From Metabacillus crassostreae (GTDB lineage: Bacteria > Bacillota > Bacilli > Bacillales > Bacillaceae), in contig NZ_JAFBDU010000008.1 of NCBI RefSeq assembly GCF_016908395.1, positions 1-64,000 of the forward strand: DNA of 64,000 nucleotides, given 5' to 3'. Shown here one piece after another: positions 31,231-39,891 of the stretch. A program made the translations under genes and the position numbers. Below the pieces are notes generated by a model that was not told where the DNA came from, searched no databases, and worked only from the letters and a program-made list of their open reading frames with translations. Positions within the stretch are counted from its first letter, which is position 1. Each line of letters begins with the position of its first letter.

Positions 31231-31267
31231 AAAAAAAGACACAGAGGTCCAATGTACTCCTGTGACT
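31231..31267 (-). terminator. ydaO riboswitch terminator
   Basis: Stem CACAGG.../...CCTCTGTG followed by TGTC and a run of seven T on the minus strand, located between the c-di-AMP aptamer and ktrA. Confidence 0.8.
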
Positions 31268-31287
31268 AATTTGATCACAAGTTCATT

Positions 31288-31432
31288 CCCTCTAACGCTT
31301 ACGAAGTTAGCTGTCGGATTTGGGCCATTGAGAGTAGCCCTACAAACATATCGTTTGATTCACCCCAAGAATCATATTATGAATTCAAAGTGGTTCCTCC
31401 GCTCCTATTAATAGGATTAAGCGATTTTGAAC
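31288..31432 (-). ncRNA. c-di-AMP (ydaO/yuaA) riboswitch
   Basis: On the minus strand the conserved blocks occur in order: AAATCGCTTAATC, GGAGGAACCACTTT, TTCTTGGGGTGAATC, GGGCTACTCTC, CCCAAATCCGACAGCTAAC and TTCGTAAGCG. This matches the ydaO-yuaA consensus; yuaA is ktrA. Bound c-di-AMP promotes the following terminator, so potassium import is turned off at high c-di-AMP, in addition to c-di-AMP binding to the KtrA protein. Confidence 0.95.
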
Positions 31433-31720
31433 AATCTATTCTTTTTGGTAGCTCTTTTTCAAGACAATTTACCGAAATTATATGTAGCTTTTTATACTTA
31501 AAGAGCAATAATGATTATGAATGTATCTTACTCCTCTACTATTTATGTAGTAAAGGAGTAAATTCCCTTTAAAAACACTAAATATGTCCAAATAGATTCA
31601 TTTATACGCTTACATTTATCATTTACTCAACCAATCTGTATATTTCTCAACTAATATACGCATTAATCAAACGTTTGTTTAAATATATTTAAGCACTAGG
31701 GTGGCAGCTTGGTTGCTTTA
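31433..31720. other. Region upstream of the ktrAB riboswitch with a strong hairpin
   Basis: AT-rich. At 31528-31562 there is a strong hairpin with arms TTACTCCTCTACTA / TAGTAAAGGAGTAA, not followed by a clear T run on either strand. The ktrAB promoter must also be here. No gene seen. Confidence 0.4.
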
Positions 31721-31880
31721 TCTTCAATTTTGAGGATTTATCGGCGATTTTTCAGATTTATCAGCGATTCTAGAAATTTATCAGCGATTATTCTGATTTA
31801 TCGGCTATTATCGGAATTTATCAGCGATTAGACATAAATCATCAAAATCCGACACATACACCCACCACACACCTGTCTTC
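31721..31880. repeat. 20-bp tandem repeat array 1 with conserved flank
   Basis: Six units of exactly 20 bp, from TCTTCAATTTTGAGGATTTA through units such as TCAGCGATTCTAGAAATTTA to a last partial unit at 31821. The unit consensus is TCRGCGATTNTNNGATTTA. The array is followed by a flank containing CAAAATCCGACACATACACC and ACCACACAC, similar to that of array 3. It lies beyond the gltP terminator, between gltP and the ktrAB leader. Confidence 0.8.
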
Positions 31881-31905
31881 AAAAAACTACTATTTGAACA
31901 AACAA

Positions 31906-31941
31906 AAAAATGTTAGCCCATTCAAAACAGGCTAACATTTT
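31906..31941 (-). terminator. gltP terminator
   Basis: Hairpin AAATGTTAGCC / GGCTAACATTT with T run on the minus strand, just behind the symporter stop codon. Confidence 0.85.
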
Positions 31942-31947
31942 CATCAC

Positions 31948-33189
31948 TTATGATCTAGACTCAGCTACATCACTATGTTTCTTTTCAGTTTCAGACACAA
32001 TCAGTGCACAAGCCGCGTCACCAGTGATGTTTACTGCAGTACGTGCCATGTCTAGTAAACGATCAATTCCTATAATTAAGCCGATTCCTGCTACTGGTAA
32101 ACCTACCGAGCTTAATACCATTGCGAGTAGAATTAACCCTACACCAGGAACACCAGCTGTTCCGATACTTGCTAACACAGCTGTTAATACAACTGTTACA
32201 AGCTCCATCGTTGTTAGAGCTTCACCATATACTTGAGCAATAAACACAGTTGCAACACCTTGCATAATCGCTGTTCCATCCATATTAATTGTTGCGCCAA
32301 GGGGTTGAACAAAGCTACTAATTGGCTCTGGAACTTTTAATTCCTTTTGTGCTGTTTCCATTGAAATTGGTAATGTTGCATTACTACTTGATGTACTAAA
32401 GGCAACAGTCATTGCTGGTGAAAACTTTTTGAAGAATGTTAACGGATTATATTTTGCAAGGAAATAGACAGCCGATCCGTAGGTTACAATAGCATGAATA
32501 ACCAAGGCTAAAATAACAACAAACATATATAAACCCATTGCTTTAATTGCTGAATAGCCTTGACTTCCAACAGCTGTTGCGATTAAACCAAACGTACCAT
32601 ATGGCGCAAATTTCATAACTAAATTAACTAAATACATCATTAAGTTATTTCCTTGCTCAACAAACGTTCGTAATGTGCTCGCTTTTTCACCTAGCATCGT
32701 AATACCAATACCAATGAAAATTGAAAAGGCAATAATCTGCAGCATATTTCCCTCTACAAATGCTCCAATAGGATTAGATGGGATGATATTGAGTAAAGTC
32801 TCAACTGTAGATGGAGCTTCTTTTGCTTCAAATTCAACACCTTCTGTATTAAAGCTTCCTATATTGCCTGGTTGAATAATACTAGCTAGAGATAGTCCAA
32901 TAATAATAGCAATTGCAGTTGTGATGAGGAAGAAAGAAATAGTTTTTAGACCCATTCTTCCAAGCTTTTTAGGATCTCCTAAGCCAGCTACACCAAGTGT
33001 AATAGAGAAGAAAACAATTGGCACAACAAGCATTTTAATTAAATTTAAAAAGATTTGTCCTAGTGGGGTAAATAAAAATGTATTTATTGTTGCAAACAAA
33101 TCAGGTGATACTAAATTTAGAATTAAGCCAACAATTGCACCTAAAATTAACCCAATTATAATCTTTGTTGCTAACTTCAAGTTAACCAC
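31948..33189 (-). CDS. gltP: Dicarboxylate/amino acid:cation symporter, GltP-like
   Basis: 413 residues, DAACS family. The serine-rich re-entrant loop reads STSSSNATLPISMETAQK, and the substrate/cation region NMDGTAIMQGVATVF. Members import glutamate/aspartate or C4-dicarboxylates with H+ or Na+. Length and sequence fit the GltP/GltT branch, and the exact substrate is not decided. Single-gene unit with its own terminator. Confidence 0.85.
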   Translation of the reverse strand: MVNLKLATKIIIGLILGAIVGLILNLVSPDLFATINTFLFTPLGQIFLNLIKMLVVPIVFFSITLGVAGLGDPKKLGRMGLKTISFFLITTAIAIIIGLSLASIIQPGNIGSFNTEGVEFEAKEAPSTVETLLNIIPSNPIGAFVEGNMLQIIAFSIFIGIGITMLGEKASTLRTFVEQGNNLMMYLVNLVMKFAPYGTFGLIATAVGSQGYSAIKAMGLYMFVVILALVIHAIVTYGSAVYFLAKYNPLTFFKKFSPAMTVAFSTSSSNATLPISMETAQKELKVPEPISSFVQPLGATINMDGTAIMQGVATVFIAQVYGEALTTMELVTVVLTAVLASIGTAGVPGVGLILLAMVLSSVGLPVAGIGLIIGIDRLLDMARTAVNITGDAACALIVSETEKKHSDVAESRS

Positions 33190-33241
33190 CTCTTCTTATT
33201 TAATTTTCTATTCTTTTCCTTTTTTTATTCATTTAGAAACC

Positions 33242-33340
33242 TTTTTTTTCATAAAGACTTTCGTAAACTTTGTTGTTTTAACTTATGAAGAAAACGCTGT
33301 GTCATAGAATAGTACTCTTTATATGATAAAAACATTGTTT
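33242..33340. repeat. Relic of the MITE-like element
   Basis: Roughly 100 bp that align with the left two thirds of the elements at 5689 and 28953 (AGACTTTCGTAAACTTTGTT, then GAAGAAAACGCTGTGTCATA and GAATAGTACTCTTTAT), with substitutions and loss of the right inverted end. Confidence 0.5.
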
Positions 33341-33374
33341 CTAACAGGGAATTTAGAGTAAGCAATAAGAAATA

Positions 33375-35171
33375 TTAACAATTCGTAAGACTAATAAACT
33401 CTTCTACATCACTTGTTGCCATCTTCACAGCTTTTTCCCAGAAGTCTTTCTTCGTTAAATCCACAGATAAGTGCTTCATAGCTAGGTCTTCAACAGACAT
33501 TGAGCCTGTATCCTTTAAAAGTGCAATGTATTTCTCTTCGAAATCTTGGCCCTCTTCAAGAGCATTTGCATATATTCCTAGTGAAAATAGATAGCCAAAA
33601 GTATAAGGGAAGTTATAAAAAGGTACATCTGTTATAAAGAAATGAAGCTTTGACGCCCAAAACAGAGGATGATATTCTTCTAGTGAATCTGAGTATCCCT
33701 CTTTTTGTGCATTAAGCATGAGTTCTGATAACCGATCACTTGACACATACCCCTGTTTTCTTTCTTCATAAAAAGCTGTTTCAAATAAAAAGCGTGAATG
33801 AATATTCATGAGCATGGCCACACTTCGTTGCAGCTTATCATCAAGTAAAGCTAGTCTTTCTTCTTTATTAGTTGTGTGCTTTAATGCAGCATCTGCTACA
33901 ATCATTTCCGCAAAAGTTGATGCTGTTTCAGCAACATTCATCGCGTAATCACTATTTAAAGGATGAACATCCTCCATTGCATAAGAATGGAAAGCATGAC
34001 CCAATTCATGTGCAAGCGTTGAAATATTTGATGGAGTTCCAGAATAGGTCATAAAAATTCTAGATTCATTCGTATCAGGTAACCCTGTACAAAAACCGCC
34101 TGGTGCCTTATTAGGACGGTCTTCTGCTTCAATCCAATTCTTCTCAAAAGCTTTCTTTGTAAAATTAGTTAATAACGGACCAAAATTACTGAATTGCTTT
34201 ATTATAAATTCTGCACCTTCTTGATAAGATAGAACAGAATTCGCTTCGGCTATTGGTGCCTCTAAATCATACCAGCCTAGTTTTTCTACTTCTAATACCT
34301 TAGCCTTTTGATTCATATAATCAATAAGTGGCTGTTTATTTTCTGAGATAACCTGCCACATCATATCAAGCGTTTCCATTTTCATTCTATTTATAGCTAG
34401 TGGTTCTTTAAGTGGATTTTCCCAGCCTCTTTCTTTATAAACAGATAATCGAAAGCCTGAGAGTCTGTTCAAAGCTTCAGCAAATAATTCCTTTTGATTT
34501 CCCCATCCAGCTTCCCATTTTCCAAGTAATTCTTTTCGCACTTTGCGGTTTGAATCAGAGAACTTATTGTATGCTTGACCTACAGATAAGCTTTTCTCGA
34601 CTCCATTTTCGGTAAAAGGAATTTGCACCTTTGAAACAAGGAGATCATATAGCTGTTCCCAACCAATGTAACCATCGACAGATAATTGCTGAATTAACTG
34701 TTCTTTTTCAACAGATAATTTATCCTTAGACTGATTTCTCATTTCATTTAGTATGTATGTAAGATCTGTGAGTTCAGGTTGCTTTAATACTTGCTTCCAC
34801 GTACCTTCTTCGATATCACCTAGTAACTGATCTACTTTTAAAATAGCTTTTGAAAAATCTGTATTAAGATCTGTGACTTTGGCTCTTAATATGTTCGCTT
34901 CTGTATCAGCTGTATTTTGTGCTTGTAAACATCCTACAAAGGAATTTGCTTGTTCTAGTTTAACGATACTGTTAGACATGCTATCAAGAATATCTTCAAG
35001 TATTGAAACATCTTCACATGTAAATGTGTTAGGCCATTTTAAGGTAGCTTGGTTTAATTGATTGATACTCACTGAAATATCTTTAAGATAAATAAGAAAT
35101 TCCTCAGATTGACTTCCACCTTTAAAAAGTGTTTCTAAGTCCCATTTGCTACTGAAAGTTGGCAAATTCAT
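33375..35171 (-). CDS. M3-family oligoendopeptidase (PepF-like)
   Basis: 598 residues. The zinc motif HELGHAFH (HExxH) lies in the last third, with the downstream glutamate region (MNVAETASTFAEMIVADAAL). Such cytosolic metallopeptidases degrade short peptides. The closest type is the PepF/YjbG-like group, though this is probably one of the M3 variants common in Bacillus. The start at 35171 is supported by GGGAGG seven bases upstream rather than the in-frame start at 35186. Confidence 0.88.
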   Translation of the reverse strand: MNLPTFSSKWDLETLFKGGSQSEEFLIYLKDISVSINQLNQATLKWPNTFTCEDVSILEDILDSMSNSIVKLEQANSFVGCLQAQNTADTEANILRAKVTDLNTDFSKAILKVDQLLGDIEEGTWKQVLKQPELTDLTYILNEMRNQSKDKLSVEKEQLIQQLSVDGYIGWEQLYDLLVSKVQIPFTENGVEKSLSVGQAYNKFSDSNRKVRKELLGKWEAGWGNQKELFAEALNRLSGFRLSVYKERGWENPLKEPLAINRMKMETLDMMWQVISENKQPLIDYMNQKAKVLEVEKLGWYDLEAPIAEANSVLSYQEGAEFIIKQFSNFGPLLTNFTKKAFEKNWIEAEDRPNKAPGGFCTGLPDTNESRIFMTYSGTPSNISTLAHELGHAFHSYAMEDVHPLNSDYAMNVAETASTFAEMIVADAALKHTTNKEERLALLDDKLQRSVAMLMNIHSRFLFETAFYEERKQGYVSSDRLSELMLNAQKEGYSDSLEEYHPLFWASKLHFFITDVPFYNFPYTFGYLFSLGIYANALEEGQDFEEKYIALLKDTGSMSVEDLAMKHLSVDLTKKDFWEKAVKMATSDVEEFISLTNC

Positions 35172-35452
35172 ATTTTTTCCTCCCAAACATTTTTTGGATT
35201 TACGCTGCTAAGCTTTGTTGTTCACTTTCCAAATTATTAATGAACTCTATCAACCAACTTAGGTATGAGTCCGTAAAACAAAAATACCGCTTATTCTCTC
35301 CAAAGAGCGGAAAAGAACGCTTTAAATTACTTTAAATTAACAATTACTTCTATTTTGTTTGTCTGTTTTGGTGTGAAACATTTTTTCGCCTTCAACTTTT
35401 GTCCATAAAAAAAGAGACATTGGCACTTTGCCTGCCTCAATATAGGTTACTT
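35172..35452. other. Spacer between peptidase gene and tatA
   Basis: No gene. Contains the pepF-like promoter by position, a weak hairpin near CCGCTTATTC...AAGAGCGG, and at about 35402-35440 a hairpin around GGCAAAGTGCC followed on the minus strand by seven T, a likely tatA terminator. Confidence 0.35.
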
Positions 35453-35623
35453 TTATTTCTTCGTTGATGAAGAATCTTCGTCTTCCATAAGACCCTTTGT
35501 AGCGTTTTTAAATTCTCTTAATGTATTACCTGCTGCTTTCCCTAATGCAGGTAATTTACTTGGTCCAAATAGTAATAAAGCAACAAATAAAATCAATAGT
35601 ACTTCACTAAATCCTAGATTCAT
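35453..35623 (-). CDS. tatA: Twin-arginine translocase subunit TatA
   Basis: 56 residues starting MNLGFSEVLLILFVALLLFG, a single N-terminal membrane helix followed by the hallmark FGPSKLPALGKAAGNTLREF hinge and amphipathic helix and a short acidic tail. TatA oligomers form the pore for folded Tat substrates. No tatC is adjacent, as for the lone tatA genes of some bacilli. Reading on the minus strand, GAAAGAAG precedes the ATG, a modest ribosome-binding site. Confidence 0.93.
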   Translation of the reverse strand: MNLGFSEVLLILFVALLLFGPSKLPALGKAAGNTLREFKNATKGLMEDEDSSSTKK

Positions 35624-35714
35624 GATAAACACTTCTTTCTAATAGAATGATAGAAGCTTAGATGATAATTATATCGCAAACATTTATTAATTGCAAAAGT
35701 TGGAAAATCTACTT

Positions 35715-36902
35715 TCACACTCTTCTTACTTGAAAATAAAAGAAAATAGAGATAATAGAAGCGATTACTAACGAAAAAGGTACAATATATGTTAAATGAT
35801 TTTTGCCAACACTCGTATTTTCTTCATTTATTTCTGGTGATGAAACAACCTCACTTTTCATTTGCTTATCTTCTTCTTCGCTTTTTACCTTGTCTAGCTT
35901 AAAGGATTGAATGATTTGATTTTCTTGCCCCTTTACAACAAGTTCTCCTGTTGAGAGAATATCCTTTGTTACTGTTTCATCTATTTTTTTCACATAACTC
36001 AGCTTCTCTGTCGTTATAAAAACTGTTTGATCACTAGAGGTGAATTTCTCATTGCTTTGTATGGTATCAGTTTCAAAATGATTGAATCCATAATCAAATA
36101 ATGCAGCCGCATCATTATATGCTAGATTACTAGTTTTTGCATTTAATGTAACAGCTATCAAACTTAATTCCCCTCTACTCGCAGTTGTGACAAGTGTAAA
36201 ACCTGATTCATCAACAAAGCCGTTTTTACCACCTGTTATTCCCTCATATGATTGATCACGCACCATAATATGATGATTAATAATCGTTGTGTTCCAGCCT
36301 TCTCCAGACCATTTTAATTCAATTGTGTTAAAGATTTCTCTAAACGTTTCATTCTGCATAGCGTACGCTGTAATTTTAGCCATATCCTCAGCAGTTGTTA
36401 CATGCTCTGGATCGAATAACCCATGTGGATTCATAAAATGTGTATGTTCAACACCAACCTCTGTTGCTAAATACTCATTAAATTCCTCCACAAAGCTAGA
36501 TACAGATCCACTCATATGCTCAGCTATCGCAACACCTGCATCATTTCCTGAATTAAGTAAAAGCCCTTGAATTAGCTTATTCAAAGAAACTTTTTCACCA
36601 ACTTCTAAATACACACGTGTTCCATCTGCATTTCTAGCATTTTCACTAACTGTAACAATATCATCTAAATTTCCTTTTTCGATTGCATAGATAGCGGTGG
36701 CAATTTTCGTTATACTAGCAGGCGGGAGCTTTTCTTTGCTGTTTTTCTCATATAGTATTTGCCCTGTTTCAGCATCTAGCAAAATGGCAGAATGGCTTTC
36801 AACCATATCCTCTATATTCTCTTTATTAGCTTGACTACTAAATGGAAATAAACCTAATACTAAGATAGCACTAAATACACATATAAATACCTTTTTCATC
36901 AT
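35715..36902 (-). CDS. D-alanyl-D-alanine carboxypeptidase (S11 family, DacF-like)
   Basis: 395 residues with an N-terminal secretion signal (FICVFSAILVLGLFPFSSQA) and a C-terminal membrane segment (TYIVPFSLVIASIISIFFYF). Active-site motifs are SxxK in PPASITKIATAI and SxN in LNSGNDAGVAIAEH. The third motif, usually KTG, reads KNG (GITGGKNGFVDESGF). It trims D-Ala from peptidoglycan stem peptides if active. The start at 36902 follows GAGGAG by seven bases; the open frame extends to 36950. The specific Dac protein is not resolved. Confidence 0.82.
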   Translation of the reverse strand: MMKKVFICVFSAILVLGLFPFSSQANKENIEDMVESHSAILLDAETGQILYEKNSKEKLPPASITKIATAIYAIEKGNLDDIVTVSENARNADGTRVYLEVGEKVSLNKLIQGLLLNSGNDAGVAIAEHMSGSVSSFVEEFNEYLATEVGVEHTHFMNPHGLFDPEHVTTAEDMAKITAYAMQNETFREIFNTIELKWSGEGWNTTIINHHIMVRDQSYEGITGGKNGFVDESGFTLVTTASRGELSLIAVTLNAKTSNLAYNDAAALFDYGFNHFETDTIQSNEKFTSSDQTVFITTEKLSYVKKIDETVTKDILSTGELVVKGQENQIIQSFKLDKVKSEEEDKQMKSEVVSSPEINEENTSVGKNHLTYIVPFSLVIASIISIFFYFQVRRV

Positions 36903-37169
36903 TGTATTACTCCTCAAAAATGGTTCTTTTTCACTCATCTTGATTAGCATATCAAGGCTATGATATAAAAAGCAATACTATGTTCTAACACAATAGGTTT
37001 AAGTATCTAAATTTTAGACAAAATTCCTTTTACTTGGTGGTTCAAGCGAAGATCAATTATACTTGTTATCGATTAATCTCAATTAAGAAGATCAGTTAAT
37101 GATATGTACCTTATAAGAAATAAAAATTAGAAACATCTATGAAAAACGCGAAAGAGGTGAACACACACT

Positions 37170-37511
37170 ATGAATAAAAATTGGTTGATCATATACATTG
37201 CTGCATTTTTTGAAGTGTGTTGGGTATCAGGGCTAAAATACTCTACCACTTTAACTGCATGGGGCGGTACAGTTTTAGCGATCATGATAAGCTTTTACCT
37301 TTTAATAAAAGCAACAAGTCAATTACCAATAACAACAGCATATGCCGTATTTACTGGCTTAGGTGCAGCAGGTACCGTGATTTCAGAAATTCTATTTTTT
37401 GGAACGGAATTAAATTGGTTAAAAATAGGTTTATGTGCGATTCTCATTACTGGAGTAGTCGGATTGAAGCTTGTTACAACTGATGGTCAAACAAAGAGAG
37501 AAGGTGTTTAG
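37170..37511 (+). CDS. SMR-family multidrug/cation exporter subunit 1
   Basis: 113 residues with four membrane helices. The SMR glutamate is in helix 1 (IAAFFEVCWVSGLKY), and helix 3 has TTAYAVFTGLGAAGTVISE. It is the longer partner of a paired SMR exporter; the two subunits form an antiparallel heterodimer. No guanidine (ykkC) riboswitch is visible upstream, so the guanidine exporter type is not supported. AGAGGTG precedes the ATG. Confidence 0.88.
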   Translation: MNKNWLIIYIAAFFEVCWVSGLKYSTTLTAWGGTVLAIMISFYLLIKATSQLPITTAYAVFTGLGAAGTVISEILFFGTELNWLKIGLCAILITGVVGLKLVTTDGQTKREGV

Positions 37512-37513
37512 CA

Positions 37514-37830
37514 TGGATTGGCTTTTCCTCATAATAGCCGGATGCTGTGAAATATTTGGTGTAGCAGCAATATCAAGGTTTAACAAAAGCAAATCATTAC
37601 GAAATAGCTTTATGATACTTATTGGGTTTATACTTAGTTTTTCATTCCTCTCACTTGCAATGCAAACCATCTCTATGGGAACTGCTTATGCTGTTTGGAC
37701 AGGAATTGGTACAGTAGGTAGTGCCATAATCGGTATCTTATTTTTAGGAGAATCTACTGAATGGAAACGGTTATTATTTATATCAATGATTATTTGCTCA
37801 ACAATTGGTCTTAAATTCATTCCATATTAA
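37514..37830 (+). CDS. SMR-family multidrug/cation exporter subunit 2
   Basis: 105 residues, four helices, with the helix 1 glutamate in IIAGCCEIFGVAAIS and GTAYAVWTGIGTVGSAIIG in helix 3. It starts two bases behind the partner's stop, with AAGGTG just inside the end of that gene. An in-frame upstream start at 37471 would overlap the partner and is rejected. The pair resembles YvdR-YvdS and EbrA-EbrB, and the substrate is unknown. Confidence 0.88.
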
Positions 37831-37834
37831 AATA

Positions 37835-38076
37835 CATTATAAGATGCTTTCTATTAATCAGTTATGCTAAAAAAACAAGTTCGTTCCATTGCACTGCAGA
37901 CACTCCACTCACCGAAGAGAAAGCTGAGCCTGCTTAGGTCTCAGCCTTCCCTCTATTCCCGTAGAGTGTCTTCCGCTCAATTCCACTATTTCTAAAAATT
38001 AGTAGCAAAAAACTTATTGAAATTACACCTAATAATTCAAGTTTATCAATTGCTCAAATACTTATGTCCCAGCCTC
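37835..38076 (+). repeat. Convergent-gap element A, copy A3 (degenerate)
   Basis: Contains ACAAGTTCGTTCCATTGCAC, a decayed GC-rich centre, TTCCGCTCAATTCCAC, ACCTAATAATTCAAG and the right end CTTATGTCCCAGCCTC. The left inverted end is lost and the CCCGAA hairpin keeps only one arm. It occupies the gap between the convergent SMR pair and the DUF2935 gene; the right end stops one base before the latter's stop codon. Confidence 0.75.
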
Positions 38077-38077
38077 G

Positions 38078-38875
38078 TTATAATGAAAGCCTCGGCTTTG
38101 TCGGATCACACGAAGGTAATTCTGTGTTAGCAGCTTCAGCAACCTTCATTAAATAATAGCACTCTTCTCTCATCATATGATCTGCCATTAACGCAGAAAA
38201 CGTGCTCAAATTCTTGTTCGTAAGCTCCATCTCTTCGATCTCAGCTAAAAAGCCTCTAAACAATTCAATCTCAAGTTCAACATCATTATTCATTTTCGTA
38301 AGTGCTGGGAATGAATCTACATTTGCTCGTAAGTATCCTGATAGTTCAACAGCCTTCAAATAAAATTCCTCAAAGTCCTTCGTGAACACATCACTTTTTT
38401 GTTTAAGCTGCTTTTCTGCACGATCAAGTGTATCCGATATGGCTCCTGCGTGACCAGCAGCATCTAACAGCCATAATAGATGATGATGTAGCTCATGGAA
38501 AATTGGTGGTTTTTCTTGTCTTTTTAAATAACTCAGTACTAATAAGTATTCCTCAAGCTCATTTACCATATGATTTAAGAATGATGGTGAGAGATGAATC
38601 GTGATTTTACCTATCAAATGCCTTTCGATTAAAGATAACTTAAACTGACGGAATTCCTTTGTGTACTCTTCTGCTTCCAATGTTAAAGCTAATAAGTCAT
38701 CTAGTCCTCTGGACTTTTTCAATAATGTATCAAATACTTGTTTATACTTCATCGCTTGTTCTATTGCTTCTTTTTCTTTAACTGCTAATGAATCTAATAT
38801 AAAACGAGCATGATCTCCAAGAATTTGTAGCCAAAATTGATGTTCAAATGCGGCTGCTTCTTCATATGTTTTCAT
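38078..38875 (-). CDS. DUF2935 domain protein
   Basis: 265 residues, entirely helical, made of two similar halves. Each half carries helix-bundle patterns with Glu and His (EHQFWLQILGDHARFILDSL in the first, MTNKNLSTFSALMADHMMRE in the equivalent part of the second), suggesting a metal-binding four-helix fold. The family is restricted to Firmicutes and its function is unknown to me. It is divergent from the manganese catalase gene. Confidence 0.82.
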   Translation of the reverse strand: MKTYEEAAAFEHQFWLQILGDHARFILDSLAVKEKEAIEQAMKYKQVFDTLLKKSRGLDDLLALTLEAEEYTKEFRQFKLSLIERHLIGKITIHLSPSFLNHMVNELEEYLLVLSYLKRQEKPPIFHELHHHLLWLLDAAGHAGAISDTLDRAEKQLKQKSDVFTKDFEEFYLKAVELSGYLRANVDSFPALTKMNNDVELEIELFRGFLAEIEEMELTNKNLSTFSALMADHMMREECYYLMKVAEAANTELPSCDPTKPRLSL

Positions 38876-39019
38876 CTTTACCCTCCCGAACTTTATTCTC
38901 TAAACAATATGCAGTCATGAGTTGTCCTAGTAAACTTCTACAAATTTTGTCATAACAATTAGTTTAGTGAAATATACATATCGTGTTCGAAAATAAAAAA
39001 TTATGAGGAGGGTTTCTTC

Positions 39020-39844
39020 ATGTTTTTTCACATCAAGGAACTTCAATACAACGCGAAACCCGATCGTCCAGATCCCGTATATGCAAAAAAGCTTCAGGAA
39101 ATTTTAGGCGGACAATTTGGCGAAATCTCAGTTGCCATGCAATACTTATTTCAAGGTTGGGCTACAAGATGTCCTGGTAAATACAAAGATATGATTTTAG
39201 ATATTGGTACAGAAGAGCTTGCACATATTGAAATGCTAGCAACAATGATTGGGAGATTATTAGATAATGCACCTTTAAAGGAACAAGAAGAAGCAGCAAA
39301 GAATCCTGTTATTGAAGCTATTCTTGGCGGAATGAATCCTCAGCATGCAATAGTTTCTGGACTTGGTGCACTACCTGTTAACAGTGTAGGTGTTCCATGG
39401 ATGGGTAATTATATTATTGCCAGTGGGAACTTATTAGCAGATTTCCGCGCGAACTTAAATGCTGAATCACAAGGCCGCTTACAAGCTGTTCGATTATATG
39501 AAGCAACAGACGATCGTGGTGTTAAAGATATGCTTTCATTCTTAATTGCTAGAGATCGCATGCATCAAAATCAATGGTTGGCAGCAATTGCCGAATTAGA
39601 GGCTAAGGAAGGTAAAACAGTTCCAAGCACATTCCCAATGAATTTAGAGGCACAGCAATTTTCATATAAATTTATGAATTTATCAAGAGGAGAAGAAAGT
39701 GCTCAAGGAAGATGGGCGAGTGGCCCTAGTATGGATGGCAAAGGTGTATTTGAATATGTACAATATCCGCAGCCACATGCACCAAAACCAGTACCACGTC
39801 CTGCACCACCACAGTACCATGATACTCCACCCTCTGATTGTTAA
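39020..39844 (+). CDS. Manganese catalase family protein
   Basis: 274 residues, ferritin-like fold. Likely di-manganese ligands are Glu35 (QFGEISVAMQ), Glu66 with His69 (EELAHIE), and the later glutamate and histidine in LNAESQGRLQ and ARDRMHQNQW. The C-terminal tail is proline-rich (PKPVPRPAPPQ). It destroys hydrogen peroxide, and several Bacillus members are spore proteins related to CotJC or YdbD. GAGGAGG lies upstream. Spore location is plausible but not shown. Confidence 0.9.
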   Translation: MFFHIKELQYNAKPDRPDPVYAKKLQEILGGQFGEISVAMQYLFQGWATRCPGKYKDMILDIGTEELAHIEMLATMIGRLLDNAPLKEQEEAAKNPVIEAILGGMNPQHAIVSGLGALPVNSVGVPWMGNYIIASGNLLADFRANLNAESQGRLQAVRLYEATDDRGVKDMLSFLIARDRMHQNQWLAAIAELEAKEGKTVPSTFPMNLEAQQFSYKFMNLSRGEESAQGRWASGPSMDGKGVFEYVQYPQPHAPKPVPRPAPPQYHDTPPSDC

Positions 39845-39889
39845 AAAATACCCAGATCTCATTTTGAAAAAGAGATCTGGGTATTTTTA
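39843..39889. terminator. Bidirectional terminator
   Basis: Stem AAAATACCCAGATCTC / GAGATCTGGGTATTTT between the convergent catalase and acetyltransferase genes. Confidence 0.9.
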
Positions 39890-39891
39890 AA

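Noticed and set aside
31721-31840. CRISPR array
   Set aside because: Units are directly adjacent at 20-bp step with partly conserved spacers of about 7 bases; there are no unique 30-bp spacers and no cas genes.
36903-37169. Guanidine (ykkC-type) riboswitch ahead of the paired SMR genes
   Set aside because: None of the conserved ykkC blocks are present in the leader.
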